Origin: Avena insularis
Lineage: Eukaryota > Streptophyta > Magnoliopsida > Poales > Poaceae
Direction of reading: 5' to 3'
Assembly (NCBI GenBank): GCA_023614405.1
Contig: CM042697.1
Coordinates: forward strand, 468,392,744-468,456,743
DNA length: 64,000 nt
Shown here: one piece after another, positions 47,724 to 57,144 of the stretch
How positions within the stretch are numbered: position 1 is the stretch's first letter
How the letters are laid out: each line of letters begins with the position of its first letter
Notes under the pieces: generated by a model
What the model was told of the DNA's origin: nothing
The model's database searches: none
The model's input: the letters and a program-made list of their open reading frames with translations, nothing else
Translations under genes and position numbers: made by a program

Positions 47724-48223
47724 TGACGAGGTTTGATCTCATCAATGCCCATTGTTATGGACTTGGGTTTTGGAGAAGATGGGGATGCTGGAGATCGTGG
47801 AACGGTTAGCAAACAAGCAACACGGGGACACGAGGTTTACCCAGGTTCAGGCCCCCGGAGGGAAAACCCTACTCCTGCTTGTCTGCTCTTGATTACGGCG
47901 GAACCGAAGGTTACAGGTGCGCAGATTCGATCTGGCGTGGAGGTGTGTATGCGAAAGTATGAGTCGAGAGATCTAGGTCGTGCCCTCCTGGCCTTTATAT
48001 AGACTTAGGCAGGTCCCGGGCATAGACCTAGTCGGTTACAAGTTCTAGGGTTTTACCCCTTTGAATTTCCTATCTACGCTAGTCTTGCTCTCCAAGGATC
48101 CAAAGGCGTTATGGGCCTTGGCCACCCGAAAATCTTCATGGGCCGGCATACATTTGCTGTGGGCCTTCCTTGGGCTGGACCAGGTATGCTGAGGTCACGC
48201 ACCCGTAGGGTACAACCATGTCA
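47724..48223 (-). repeat. Gypsy 5' LTR
   Basis: 500 bp, about 97% identical by eye to 37936-38436. It supplies the promoter for minus-strand transcription of gag-pol. Confidence 0.92.
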
Positions 48224-48228
48224 GGTAG

Positions 48229-48420
48229 AGACCAGGGGGAGGTTTTCCGTGGGCGTGGAGGAGTGGTTTGTGGTCCAGGGGTATGCAGGGAGGGGTGGTA
48301 GCTGCTGGAGTTAAAAGAGGGGACAAGGAAATATATTGTTTTGTTCCTCCTACTTCCTCCAAGCACTAGAGACAAGAGAGAGAGGGGTTCTATAGTGGTG
48401 CTACAGTCCACTTCGACCAG
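48229..48420. other. Middle segment of the long LTR unit
   Basis: Continuation of the third layer between the gypsy element and the solo LTR. Noncoding. Confidence 0.6.
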
Positions 48421-48425
48421 AGGGG

Positions 48426-50004
48426 TGATGGCACTCCGTCAACGTGGGAGCGCTTCGTCGGGAAACCCCAAGAGTAAGGTGTGATGCAGCACATCAGCAA
48501 GTCTTCCCTTAGTAAGAAACCAAGGTTATCGAACCAATAGGAGGAAGGAAACGTCTCAAAGGTGTTGCAAGCAACTTGGAAACCTGCACAACACAAACTC
48601 AACACTTTGCCCCAACGAACAGTGAGGTTGTCAATCTCACCGGTTGCTGTAACAAAGGATTAATTGTATGGTGTGTAAGGTGAAAGTGGTTTGCAGAAAG
48701 TAAACAGGAACAGTGGAAGATGTATAAATGGTAAAGATTGGACCAGGGTCCATAGTTCACTAGAGGTGTTCTCCTTAGATAAACAAACATGGCATGCTGG
48801 GTAAACAAATTACAGCAGGGCAATTGACAGGACTAAGCAAGGCATAACAATGCAATACTAGACATAAAGATCCTATGATATTCGATTGGGCAATACAACA
48901 AGATAAATAGACCGCCATCCAACTGCATCTATGACTAGAAGTCCCCCTTTGGGTTATCATCTGAACCCCCTCCAGTATTAAGTTGCAAGCAATAGACAAC
49001 TGCTTTAAGCAAAGTGTGTAAGATAAACAATTCACTTGTTCCATGAATAAGAGACCGTTGTTTTCTCCCTAGTGGCAACAACTCATCTACAACCTTAGAG
49101 GTTTCTGTCACTTCCCTTGATAAAATAAAGGCATGAATCCACTATCGAGCATAAATACCCCCTCTTGGAGTCACTAGCAACTACTTGGCCAAGATAGCTG
49201 CTAACAACGGAGAGCATGCAAGATCACAAACAACACAAACATGATAGAATAAATAAGACAAAACCATTAATCAATCTAACATAGTAATCTCAATATCCAT
49301 CGGATCCCCGCAAACACAACATGCATGATTACAAATAGATGAGATCTTGATCATGAATGGAGCTCACAAGATCTAGACATGAAAGCACAAAGGAGGAGAT
49401 ACAACCATCTAGCTACTACATGGACCCGTAGTCCAAGATGGAACTACTCACGCTTCATACCGGAGGCTCGCATGATGAAGAACAAGGCCTCCAGGATGAT
49501 CTCCCCTCTGGCAGTGTGCTAGGAAGAGCTTCATACCCCCCGCCCCGATCTAGGGTCGATGGTTGCGGCGGCTATAGAGGGTTTCATGGAATATTGTCGG
49601 GTCCTTAGGGTTTAGGCATCGGGGGCTTATTATAGACGAAGAGGCGAGGCTGGGAGGCGTCCAGGGGGCCCACACTCTGCCCAAGCGCGGCCTAGGGTGG
49701 TCCCGCGCCTAGGGGGTGCGGCCGCCCTGTGGCTCCCCTCCGTCTCTCCTCTGGACTCCGTGTTCTCCTCGATAAAATATTGACTTTGGCTTTTGTCCCG
49801 TCCAATTCTGAGAATATTTCCTTACTAGCTTTTCTGGAACCAAAAACAGCAGAAAACAGGCAACTGGCACTGTGGCAACTTGTTAATTGGTTAGTACCAG
49901 AAAACATATAAAAACAACACCTCAAAGTGTGGACAAAGCAAAGAAAAGTAGATACTAAACAAGCATGGAACATCAAAAATTATAGATACGTTTCTAACGT
50001 ATCA
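48426..50004 (-). repeat. Solo LTR (fourth layer)
   Basis: The minus strand begins TGATACGTTAGAAACGTATC, like many Triticeae LTRs starting TGATACGTCTCC, and ends ...GGAGTGCCATCA. It is flanked by AGGGG (48421-48425, 50005-50009). At 1,579 bp with no interior sequence or second LTR it is a solo LTR, the usual product of recombination between two LTRs. Confidence 0.88.
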
Positions 50005-50009
50005 AGGGG

Positions 50010-52191
50010 TTGTGAGATGTGCTGTGCGAGCTTGGGGACTCAGGATGGTGGGGTTTGGGTTTGATTTGGGTCAAACTTTGAGTGGTTTATCATAATTGGT
50101 CATAGATGTGATTAGAAAGGAAGTTCATAAACTTGCTTTGGACAAGCAGGGGAAATGGTACTGGTGGGTCGACAAGATCAAAATATCTCTACAAGATTTA
50201 TTTGGGATTTTTATAAAGATTAGAGGTCCATTTAATAACATTTATTCAAAAAGTGCAGAAGTGATTTATAAAGACCAATGTGATATTTTTACATTGGACA
50301 AGGTTAGTTTTTTCTGTGAGAAGGTCCTAAATACCATTCCACACATTGGGAAATTTTATTGTGATTTATTGAGATGGAAAAGTATTTTTAAGTTATTATT
50401 TCTTGTTTCTGCCATTTAAGAAAAAGGGCAAAAATAAATTTTAAGGAAGCTCAAAAATATTTATTTTTGAGTTTGGAAGATAGGTATGATATAGAGGACT
50501 CAAATGTGCACTGAGTTGGCAAAGTAGTTTGGAGAAAAACAAACTTGCCTTTATAAAGAAGGGTTCGAGGATTTAGTAAATAAAGGAATTTAAATAGTTT
50601 TAGGTTCCAAATAATTAGGGGAATTATTTGGTAAATGATCATATCCAAGATAGACAATTTCAACATAATGTATATATCATAACGCACCTTGGGTTTTGGA
50701 AATCAAACTTGAATAGGGGTGGAGACTAGATTTGGATGATCTTGGGATTTGATATTATTATACCACCTAGACAAGGTTGGGTTAGTGAGTTCAGAGCTCA
50801 CTTTGGTACAAGGGATAGATGGGTAGATATACCAAGTTATATAGGTGATCATGGAAGCAATAGTTGGCCTTGGTTGGATTTGAGGTGATCTAGGAGTGAT
50901 GGCAAACTTTGTTGAAAATAAGGCTGCCATAGCTGATATATTATGATGCCTTATAAACCATGAGGGTTTAAAAAGCACTAGGCTCCAATGTAAACATGTG
51001 AAGCATGGAGTGATAGAACATGGTTAGTAGATCATAACCATGCAAAGGGTTGGTCAAGGAGAGATGGCATATGGGTGTGAGGTTCTGCCAAAGTAGGCAA
51101 GATGATAAGATTTGCAGAAAATATTACTATCTTAACTACAAAACCATCATGGATGAGTGGGACACAAAATGTTTAGCCAAAGGAAAGAGTGGCCTTTGGT
51201 AGTAATAATGATGTACTACAAGATGGTTCAAGTATATTCTCAAGAATGCACATAGGTTAGAACTGGTGGAGCTCCAAAGATTGGATGTAGATAAGAATTC
51301 TAGATAGCCATTTTCGCAGATCTAGGGTTTTAGACTAGATTACAAGGGTAGAGGATTTTGGGGATGATTCTAGGCTCCAACTAATGATCAAGTAGATGAT
51401 GTTGATTGATTGATTGAGTAGAGAGGATCCATGCTTAGTCTGGGTCTTCATGGAGTTGAAAACTATCAGAAGGGATTATATCTAGATTGATCTGATTTGG
51501 AGAGAAGAGGGTCACTTAGGATAGATCCAGCTTATAATACTTGGTTTAATATTTGGGGATCTTAACCTTAGGGGTGATCCTAAGTTATGAGCTACTAGAT
51601 TAGATCACTCTAATTTCTAAGCACACATTGCAATCAACAAATCAAGGCAATTCATCTAGCAGCAGATCAAGGCAATTCATATTATCCACTATTATTAAGG
51701 TTACCATCAAGCTTAGCTTGGGGTAAGGATGGGTATTTTGAATTAGTTGTGCTTTGAAGTAAGATAAGGACCTCTTGGTATTTCTACCAAGATTAGAATG
51801 CAAATGATTTTAGAAAAGGGTTTTGGAAAATCTAGAGATGAGAGTAGTTGAAAGTTCTGTCTTCAAAATATAAGGAGATTATAAGTAGACCTCCATAGTT
51901 TTGTTAATAGAACTAATAAAATATTTTGTTTTGTCAAAGTCATCTTGGCTCAGGTTTGAAATGCCAGAACATTTGAGAATATGAAAGATGAGCCAATGCC
52001 TCTCTTTTGTAAATTAGCTTTTGTCAAATAGTGTTGAGATAAGAAGTATTTCACCTAATACACAATCAGTTGCATGAACACAAGAAAACAAGTAAGCAAG
52101 CATTGCAACAAGTAACAAGAAACAGTTTTTGTTCCCCCTAATTTTTGCCTTTTTGACAAAAGATCAGGGTTACTAAAATTGGGATGTTACA
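50010..52191. other. Right segment of the long LTR unit
   Basis: 2.2 kb of AT-rich noncoding sequence ending GGGATGTTACA. The longest frame (50096-50419, plus) has no recognisable domain and is probably chance. Confidence 0.6.
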
Positions 52192-53100
52192 GTATCAATC
52201 GATCTGAGCCGTCCATGTGTTTAAGAATACACGAGTTTGTACAAGTTTAGGGGAGAGGGGGTTGTACCGGATCAAAGGCTCACAACCAATTAAGGCCAGA
52301 TCTTGGATTTTCACCCTGCAAGATTAGACACTGAATGTCTCCTGTGATGCCGCCCCCACTAACAAGACATTGCTACAAATCATGGATCACCAAGCGAGTT
52401 ACTCAGCACCAAAGACTAGAACCAATTGTGCTAGCCCTCAAATATCTTCTTTCATGACATTATCCACCACTGACTTCACCATGGACCGACAAAGAAAATG
52501 TCCAATGATGGTAACAGGCAGCAGAGCTTCGCAAAGCTCCCTCTGAAACCAAACAGTCAGAAAATGCACATGTGCGCACAACCGAATCCCATCCGACCAG
52601 CATTCTCCAGGCATGAGTGTCCATGGGAGATCGCCAGCGGAGCATTCCGGAACCCGACAATCCTCACAGATTAGCAATAGCACACAACCAGCAGTTTTTC
52701 TTCTTTGCGCATGAGAAACCAAGGGCCACCGCTATTATTCTCGAGACTCGCAAGCCCCCTCCCCCCCCCCTCCCCGCCGCCAGCCTTCTCCAGCACGACA
52801 GCAACACAAAGAAACAACAAGAAAGTTGAGTCGAAGGGGACAAGCCCCCCCCCCTACAACAGCAGCCCTACTGGGGTCCAACATCGTCGAACATGGCCCA
52901 AGGCCTAGATCTTAGTCTGCCTCCAATGACCATCGCCGCTACCGGCAGCCACCATGGAGGCGCCTTGCCACCTCTATGCTGTCGCCCCGCCGGAGAACTC
53001 AAGCCCCGGCCGACAAGCCGCGCCGCGCAGTGCACTCAGCCGCCGCCATGTAATCCCCCATGCGACGTGGCCGAGGCCACCTCCCCAGTCCATCGTTGTT

Positions 53101-53600
53101 TGACCGATGTCTATGTGCGGAAGATATATGAGAAAAAAATCCATTTAAGATTAGGATCTTTACCTGGCAGTTGGCTAGAGGTTGTTTACCAATTAACGAT
53201 CAAATTCATAAGCGAAATTGACCACCATCAGGGTTGTGTGCCTTGTGTGGGCTCTCGGAGTCGGAAGACCACATGTTCTTATGTTGCCACTTACAGTTTG
53301 AGTGCTTCAGTTTGAGTGGGCTAGAGATTTTCTTCTCGATTTTGAACTCTTTATTGAGAAAGACTAGAGATTTCCTATAAATTTCGTTCCGAGCCCAAAG
53401 TTGGGTTATCCGGAATATTTGTAACAAGTTTACTATCGAGACTAAGTTGCCCTCATAAATCATAGTGAGCTGATTGTATTTTTTAAATCTATGCTTCTTC
53501 TCCGGGGTTGACGACCTCTTACAAGAAGTGAACACCTCTCGCTGACCTAGTACTACTGATTTGCTAGATGGATTGACCTACTACTCATTTGCTACTCCCG
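53101..53600 (+). pseudogene. Block B LINE remnant (zf-RVT region)
   Basis: A plus-strand frame (TDVYVRKIYEKK..., HHQGCVPC) parallels block A at 13847-14100, including the zf-RVT Cys region, with a frameshift after the second Cys. It is the right flank of the nested stack. The frame joins upstream retroelement sequence at 52893-53100 by chance. Confidence 0.65.
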
Positions 53601-53740
53601 CCATACCGGTTTATTGGATTAACATAGAGCCTAAAAAATATGTTTGACTACAAATTTGACCAACCAAATATGAATTATATGTCACAAAAATTATATCATT
53701 GGATTAATATTTAAGCACAACTTAAAAAACGAATTTAATA
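53601..53740. mobile_element. Truncated Stowaway-like fragment
   Basis: ctactcccgccataccggtttattgg resembles one Stowaway end; no partner end was found. Confidence 0.45.
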
Positions 53741-53859
53741 CTCCCTTCATCTTAAAATAGATGTCGCAAGTTTTTTAAAATTTAGTACCTAGACTAAATT
53801 GTGTCTAAATTCATCTCAATTTAAACAAATTTGTAACATCTATTTTTAAATGGAGGGAG
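53741..53859. mobile_element. Stowaway MITE
   Basis: CTCCCTTCATC...TGGAGGGAG ends flanked by TA. Confidence 0.85.
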
Positions 53860-54158
53860 TAATTAATGAAAAAGACTTATGGTGCTCTGAATAAATGTAA
53901 TGAGACACTACAGTTTTTTTAAGCATAAGAGTATTTTTTAAATATTAAGTATAGCCAGAGATGTTGAAAAAAATAAAGGGTCTCTTTTACGTGTACTAAC
54001 TTTTTTATTGAATTTGATTTCTTACTGTAAATGAGTTTTAAATAAGAGGTAATTGGTCGCTCAAACAATTCAGAAAAATATGAAAAATGAATGTATTAAT
54101 TCTTTCTAATATAATCATGTGAGATGCAGCCATTTTATTTATCAAGGTTATCGTTTAT
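53860..54158. other. AT-rich DNA, nothing recognised
   Basis: No coding region or repeat ends seen between two Stowaway elements. Confidence 0.4.
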
Positions 54159-54159
54159 A

Positions 54160-54284
54160 CTCTCTCAGTCTCAAAATATATGTCAGCAGATTTGTCAAAA
54201 TTTAAATAAATTTAGACACTATTTAGTATATAGATTCATTTAAATTTTAAAAAACCTGTCATATTTATTTTAAGATAGAGGGAT
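54160..54284. mobile_element. Stowaway MITE
   Basis: CTCTCTCAGTCTCAAAATA at the left pairs with a decayed right end (agatagagggat), flanked by TA. Confidence 0.72.
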
Positions 54285-54534
54285 TAGTATATTTCTCACG
54301 CGTTTAGTTAGCACCTATGAGTCTGTAAAGTTCCGGTTGACAAAAAATACAGTTTTGTTTAATTGTGTGGAGAAACCTTCATCACAAACCGAGAGATGTC
54401 AAATACCTCTTTCTGTTTTTTTGGTACCAGATCTCCCATGCAATGTAATTGTATAGATGAAACTGCCTACAAGAGACCCTGAGAGGAGAGACAAAATCAG
54501 GGTATAAAAAAACTCATGTGCACGTTAAATCCTA

Positions 54535-54641
54535 CTCCCTCCGCTTCAAAATATAAGATGTTTTAGTTTTGTGAAACAAGTCTAGATATATTTGTTTGAA
54601 ATCATAAAACTAAAATATTTTATATTTTGAAACGGAGGGAG
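54535..54641. mobile_element. Stowaway MITE
   Basis: CTCCCTCCGCTTCAAAATATAAG pairs with the inverted right end almost perfectly, TA on both sides. It is the best-preserved MITE of the window. Confidence 0.88.
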
Positions 54642-54671
54642 TAGTAGTTCCGCTTGAAGAACAGGTTGTCT

Positions 54672-55780
54672 TTTTTTGAACAAAGGGAAGGACCTAGAAG
54701 GGTCCAGCGCTGCATAATAATTAAGTGGTGGGTACAATTACAATCAGGGCTATAAAGAAAACAAACATTACAGATAAGCCCTGGTCTTTTGCCAAAAGGA
54801 CCTTAGATAAAACATAAAAACAGCAATCAAGTCCTTCTGCACCGGGGACGATGACGCATTCGATGCCGCGGCTGGCCACACCACCGCCAGGGACGAAACC
54901 ACTTGGCGGGGGAGAGTCGAAGAGCGCCACAGCGGAATGACATAGAGGCCTCCATACTGGAGTGTTAGCCAGGAGGTTGATGTAGAGGCGGCTTGTCCAG
55001 AACCGCATCGCGGAGTGGCTGCCATGACCGAAGATAGCGGCGGCGCAAATTCGCCGTCGCTTGGGAGCTCCGCCAAGAGAAGCAGCAATTCCCCACCGAG
55101 GAGGAAAGAGGCAGAACAAAACCCAACCAACACCATGACCATCTCCTTGATGGCTGCAAATGGCGGCAAGGATATTGCAACTGACCTTTTCCTCAATGGC
55201 AAAGCAAGCCCTTGACCACTGCTTGAGACGCCGGCCGCAATCCTCCAGACTGCTGCCACAAGCCGAAGATTGCAACCAAAAAGGAGGGCCAAAGAAAGCT
55301 TGCCAAAGATGGATCTTATTTGGCAGGTGAGTGGTGGACTTCCTCCGTGACAGCTCTCGCCATGAGAGCGCAAGCATCAGAGGGAGAGGGACCACTTCCA
55401 ACTGGGCGGGATCCGGAGCGACCAACTCGAAGCACCTGGGCGGCCAACCTTATTTAGGGGGATGCGAGGCTTGATGTGCTCCGCAGCCACCACCGCCTGC
55501 CACCGGCGAGGCGCAGCAGAGCAGATCGAAGCCAGGGCATAGAGGATCTGGTGGCCTGAGATCTCCATCCTACCCCCAATCGGCACTGAGGCACAAGAAA
55601 CTAGACTACAAATCCTACAACTAGAGACAGAAGAGGCCAACCACCAGCTCCATCTCCACGCCGGCCGCCATGGCTATCGAAGAGGAGGGAGGAGAGGGGC
55701 GGCGGAGGCGGTCAGGGGTCGACTCTCAAGGAAGGGTTCAAGGAGGGGCACCTGGAATAAGGCGTTGTCTAGAACGCACC
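54672..55780 (-). mobile_element. LINE-like poly(A) retroelement
   Basis: A perfect 10-bp duplication caggttgtct (54662-54671, 55781-55790) flanks 1,109 bp that begin with a T-run on plus, that is a poly(A) tail on minus. The 5' part is GC-rich. A 234-codon minus-strand frame (54721-55425) has no recognised domain and runs to the tail. It looks like a non-autonomous member of a LINE-like family, or a retroposed transcript; a second overlapping frame of 201 codons argues against strong selection. Confidence 0.78.
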
Positions 55781-55790
55781 CAGGTTGTCT

Positions 55791-56342
55791 GCATCCTTTG
55801 TACGGAGTAGTTCTTAAATTCGTCTAGCTCCAAGGAGGTTCAGACGTGCACGCTCGTGTTCTCTAGGAAATTCAACTAGCTGCTAGGAGGTTCACGCGCG
55901 CTCGCGGTGGACTGATTGGGTGCGCGCGGGAGAAGCGAATCCGACGCATGACAACTGTTGGATCATCCCTGATCATACTGGATGAACGGCAGATGATAGT
56001 TTTGTATTGCAAATCGACGGTTGCAATTGCTTCAGGAGTGTTTTGGCGGGAAACTATGATGATGCTGGTAAATCGAAATTCAAAACTGCTACACTATAGT
56101 AGTAGATAAATTTTATGATCAAACTTTTTTTTACTCCGTCTTGGCCTAATAAACTGGTATAGAGGTACTAGTGCTCATTAATTAGTTTTCATGCATGGTG
56201 CCGCAGTAATACTCTTGTACTCTGGGATACTCGAAGTCGTATCCGGCGTATATTGGCCAAATTAAAGGGTCGTCTCAGTCGCCGCAGCGTGTCGAGACAT
56301 CGTTCATCCTAGGTACAGCGCCATCAGTGCGGTTCGTATGTA
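55791..56342. repeat. Block B, right part
   Basis: It contains segments shared with block A (gtgctcattaattagttttcat, gtcgccgcagcgtgtcgagacatcg). Confidence 0.55.
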
Positions 56343-56588
56343 CTCCCTCTTTTTCAAATTAGGATGCCTATTAGTTTTGATCAAAGTTAAATTTTATAAC
56401 CTTTGACCAAGTTTATTGAATAAAATATCAATCTCTATAATATAACCTCAATGCTATTAGAATCATTATGAAATATTTTTTTTATATGTATTTCATGTTG
56501 CTAATGTTAATCTATTTATCTATATAGTTGATCAAAGCTTGACTTTGACCAAAACTTTAATAGGCGTCCTAGAATAGGAAGGAGGGAG
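56343..56588. mobile_element. Stowaway MITE (long form)
   Basis: CTCCCTCTTTTTCAAATTAGGA and the inverted right end, flanked by TA, 246 bp. The interior tttgatcaaagtt and tttgaccaaaact arms pair. Confidence 0.85.
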
Positions 56589-56869
56589 TACGTTGCTCCG
56601 CTTCACTTGTACGCCGTGCTTGGAATTAGGTGTCCTGTTGGGTGCATGCAAGTGTAAGAACGTGTTACCACTAGTGCAGAGAGGCCCATTGGTCCCGGTT
56701 GGTAAGGGGCTTTAGTCCCGGTTACCCAACCGGGACGGGGCAATCGGTACTAAAGCCCCAACCTTTAGTCCCGGTTGCCCCACCAACCGGGACAAATGAG
56801 GGCACACGTGGCGGCATCGGAGCGCAAGGGGTGGTGGAGCACACGAACCGGGACTAATAACCTGCTGCC

Positions 56870-56975
56870 GCGGCAGAGATTTGGCTCATTTCTCTGCCGC
56901 GGCAGAGAATTTATTTTGGCACATTTTGTTGCCGCGGCAGCATTTTCGCCACTTTTTGTGCTGCGGCAGAGAATT
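56870..56975. repeat. Cluster of ctgccgcggcag palindromes
   Basis: Four palindromic copies lie within 106 bp; the longest perfect one spans 56890-56909. They sit just inside the subterminal repeats. Confidence 0.75.
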
Positions 56976-57144
56976 CGTTTAGGTTGTTTTATTGTTTATT
57001 TAGTGTTTTGCACTTATCAACGAAGGAACCTTATATTACACAAGATCATCATGACAATATTACATTCAATACATGGATCGACATACAAAAGTTGCTATTC
57101 GATGCTACCGGCCAATTTTTTCAAAGTTGCTATTTTTACAATCC

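Larger units (their letters stand above)
37936..48223 (-). mobile_element. Gypsy retrotransposon, Tat-like, with antisense ORF (fourth layer)
   Basis: Two LTRs of 500-501 bp (37936-38436 and 47724-48223) begin TGACGAGG and end ATGTCA on plus, and the element is flanked by GGTAG (37931-37935, 48224-48228). Gag-pol is on minus. The primer site region beside the 5' LTR reads TTGGCGCCGTCTGTGGGAA on minus and the polypurine tract ctcgggggctac lies beside the 3' LTR. There is no chromodomain, and a separate ORF runs antisense downstream of pol, as in Tat elements. By eye about 16 differences separate the LTRs (roughly 3%). Confidence 0.92.
34853..52191. mobile_element. Long LTR unit (probable solo LTR of a long-LTR family), third layer
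   Basis: Ends TGTGAGACCC...GGGATGTTACA are flanked by a perfect 5-bp duplication GTATC (34848-34852, 52192-52196). After removing the nested gypsy element and solo LTR, about 5.46 kb remain. I see no internal direct repeat, primer site, polypurine tract or pol sequence, so one very long LTR fits better than a full element. LARD/Sukkula-like families have LTRs of this size; the family name is not certain. A TATA-like ttataaaccc lies at 37871 in a GC-rich setting. Confidence 0.7.
30084..52280. mobile_element. Mutator-like inverted-repeat element (second layer)
   Basis: A perfect 9-bp duplication CACAACCAA (30075-30083, 52281-52289) flanks inverted ends sharing gtacaaccccctctcc and the following ttaaact. 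The copy at 19693-21115 reads ttggttgtgtctg straight through, acting as the empty site. De-nested, the element is about 1.25 kb: 30084-30205, 33807-34847 and 52192-52280. It has no transposase. The outermost dozen bases of the two ends match poorly. Assignment to Mutator rests on the 9-bp duplication. Confidence 0.68.
29750..53100 (-). mobile_element. LINE-like poly(A) element, outermost layer of the nested stack
   Basis: The outer parts 29750-30083 (3' end, starting with a T-run) and 52290-53100 (5' part) are two halves of one minus-strand element, related to 19693-21115. The flanks tgactgatgtct (29738-29749) and tgaccgatgtct (53101-53112) are a 12-bp duplication with one mismatch. In block A the same sequence (gaccgatgtct, 13847) is uninterrupted. 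Without the nested insertions the element is about 1.15 kb and has no ORF1 or ORF2. Its GC-rich 5' part differs from that of the copy at 19693. Confidence 0.78.

Noticed and set aside
54721..55425. 234-codon minus-strand frame as a host gene
   Set aside because: It lies wholly inside a retroelement with poly(A) and a 10-bp duplication and runs to the tail; no domain recognised.
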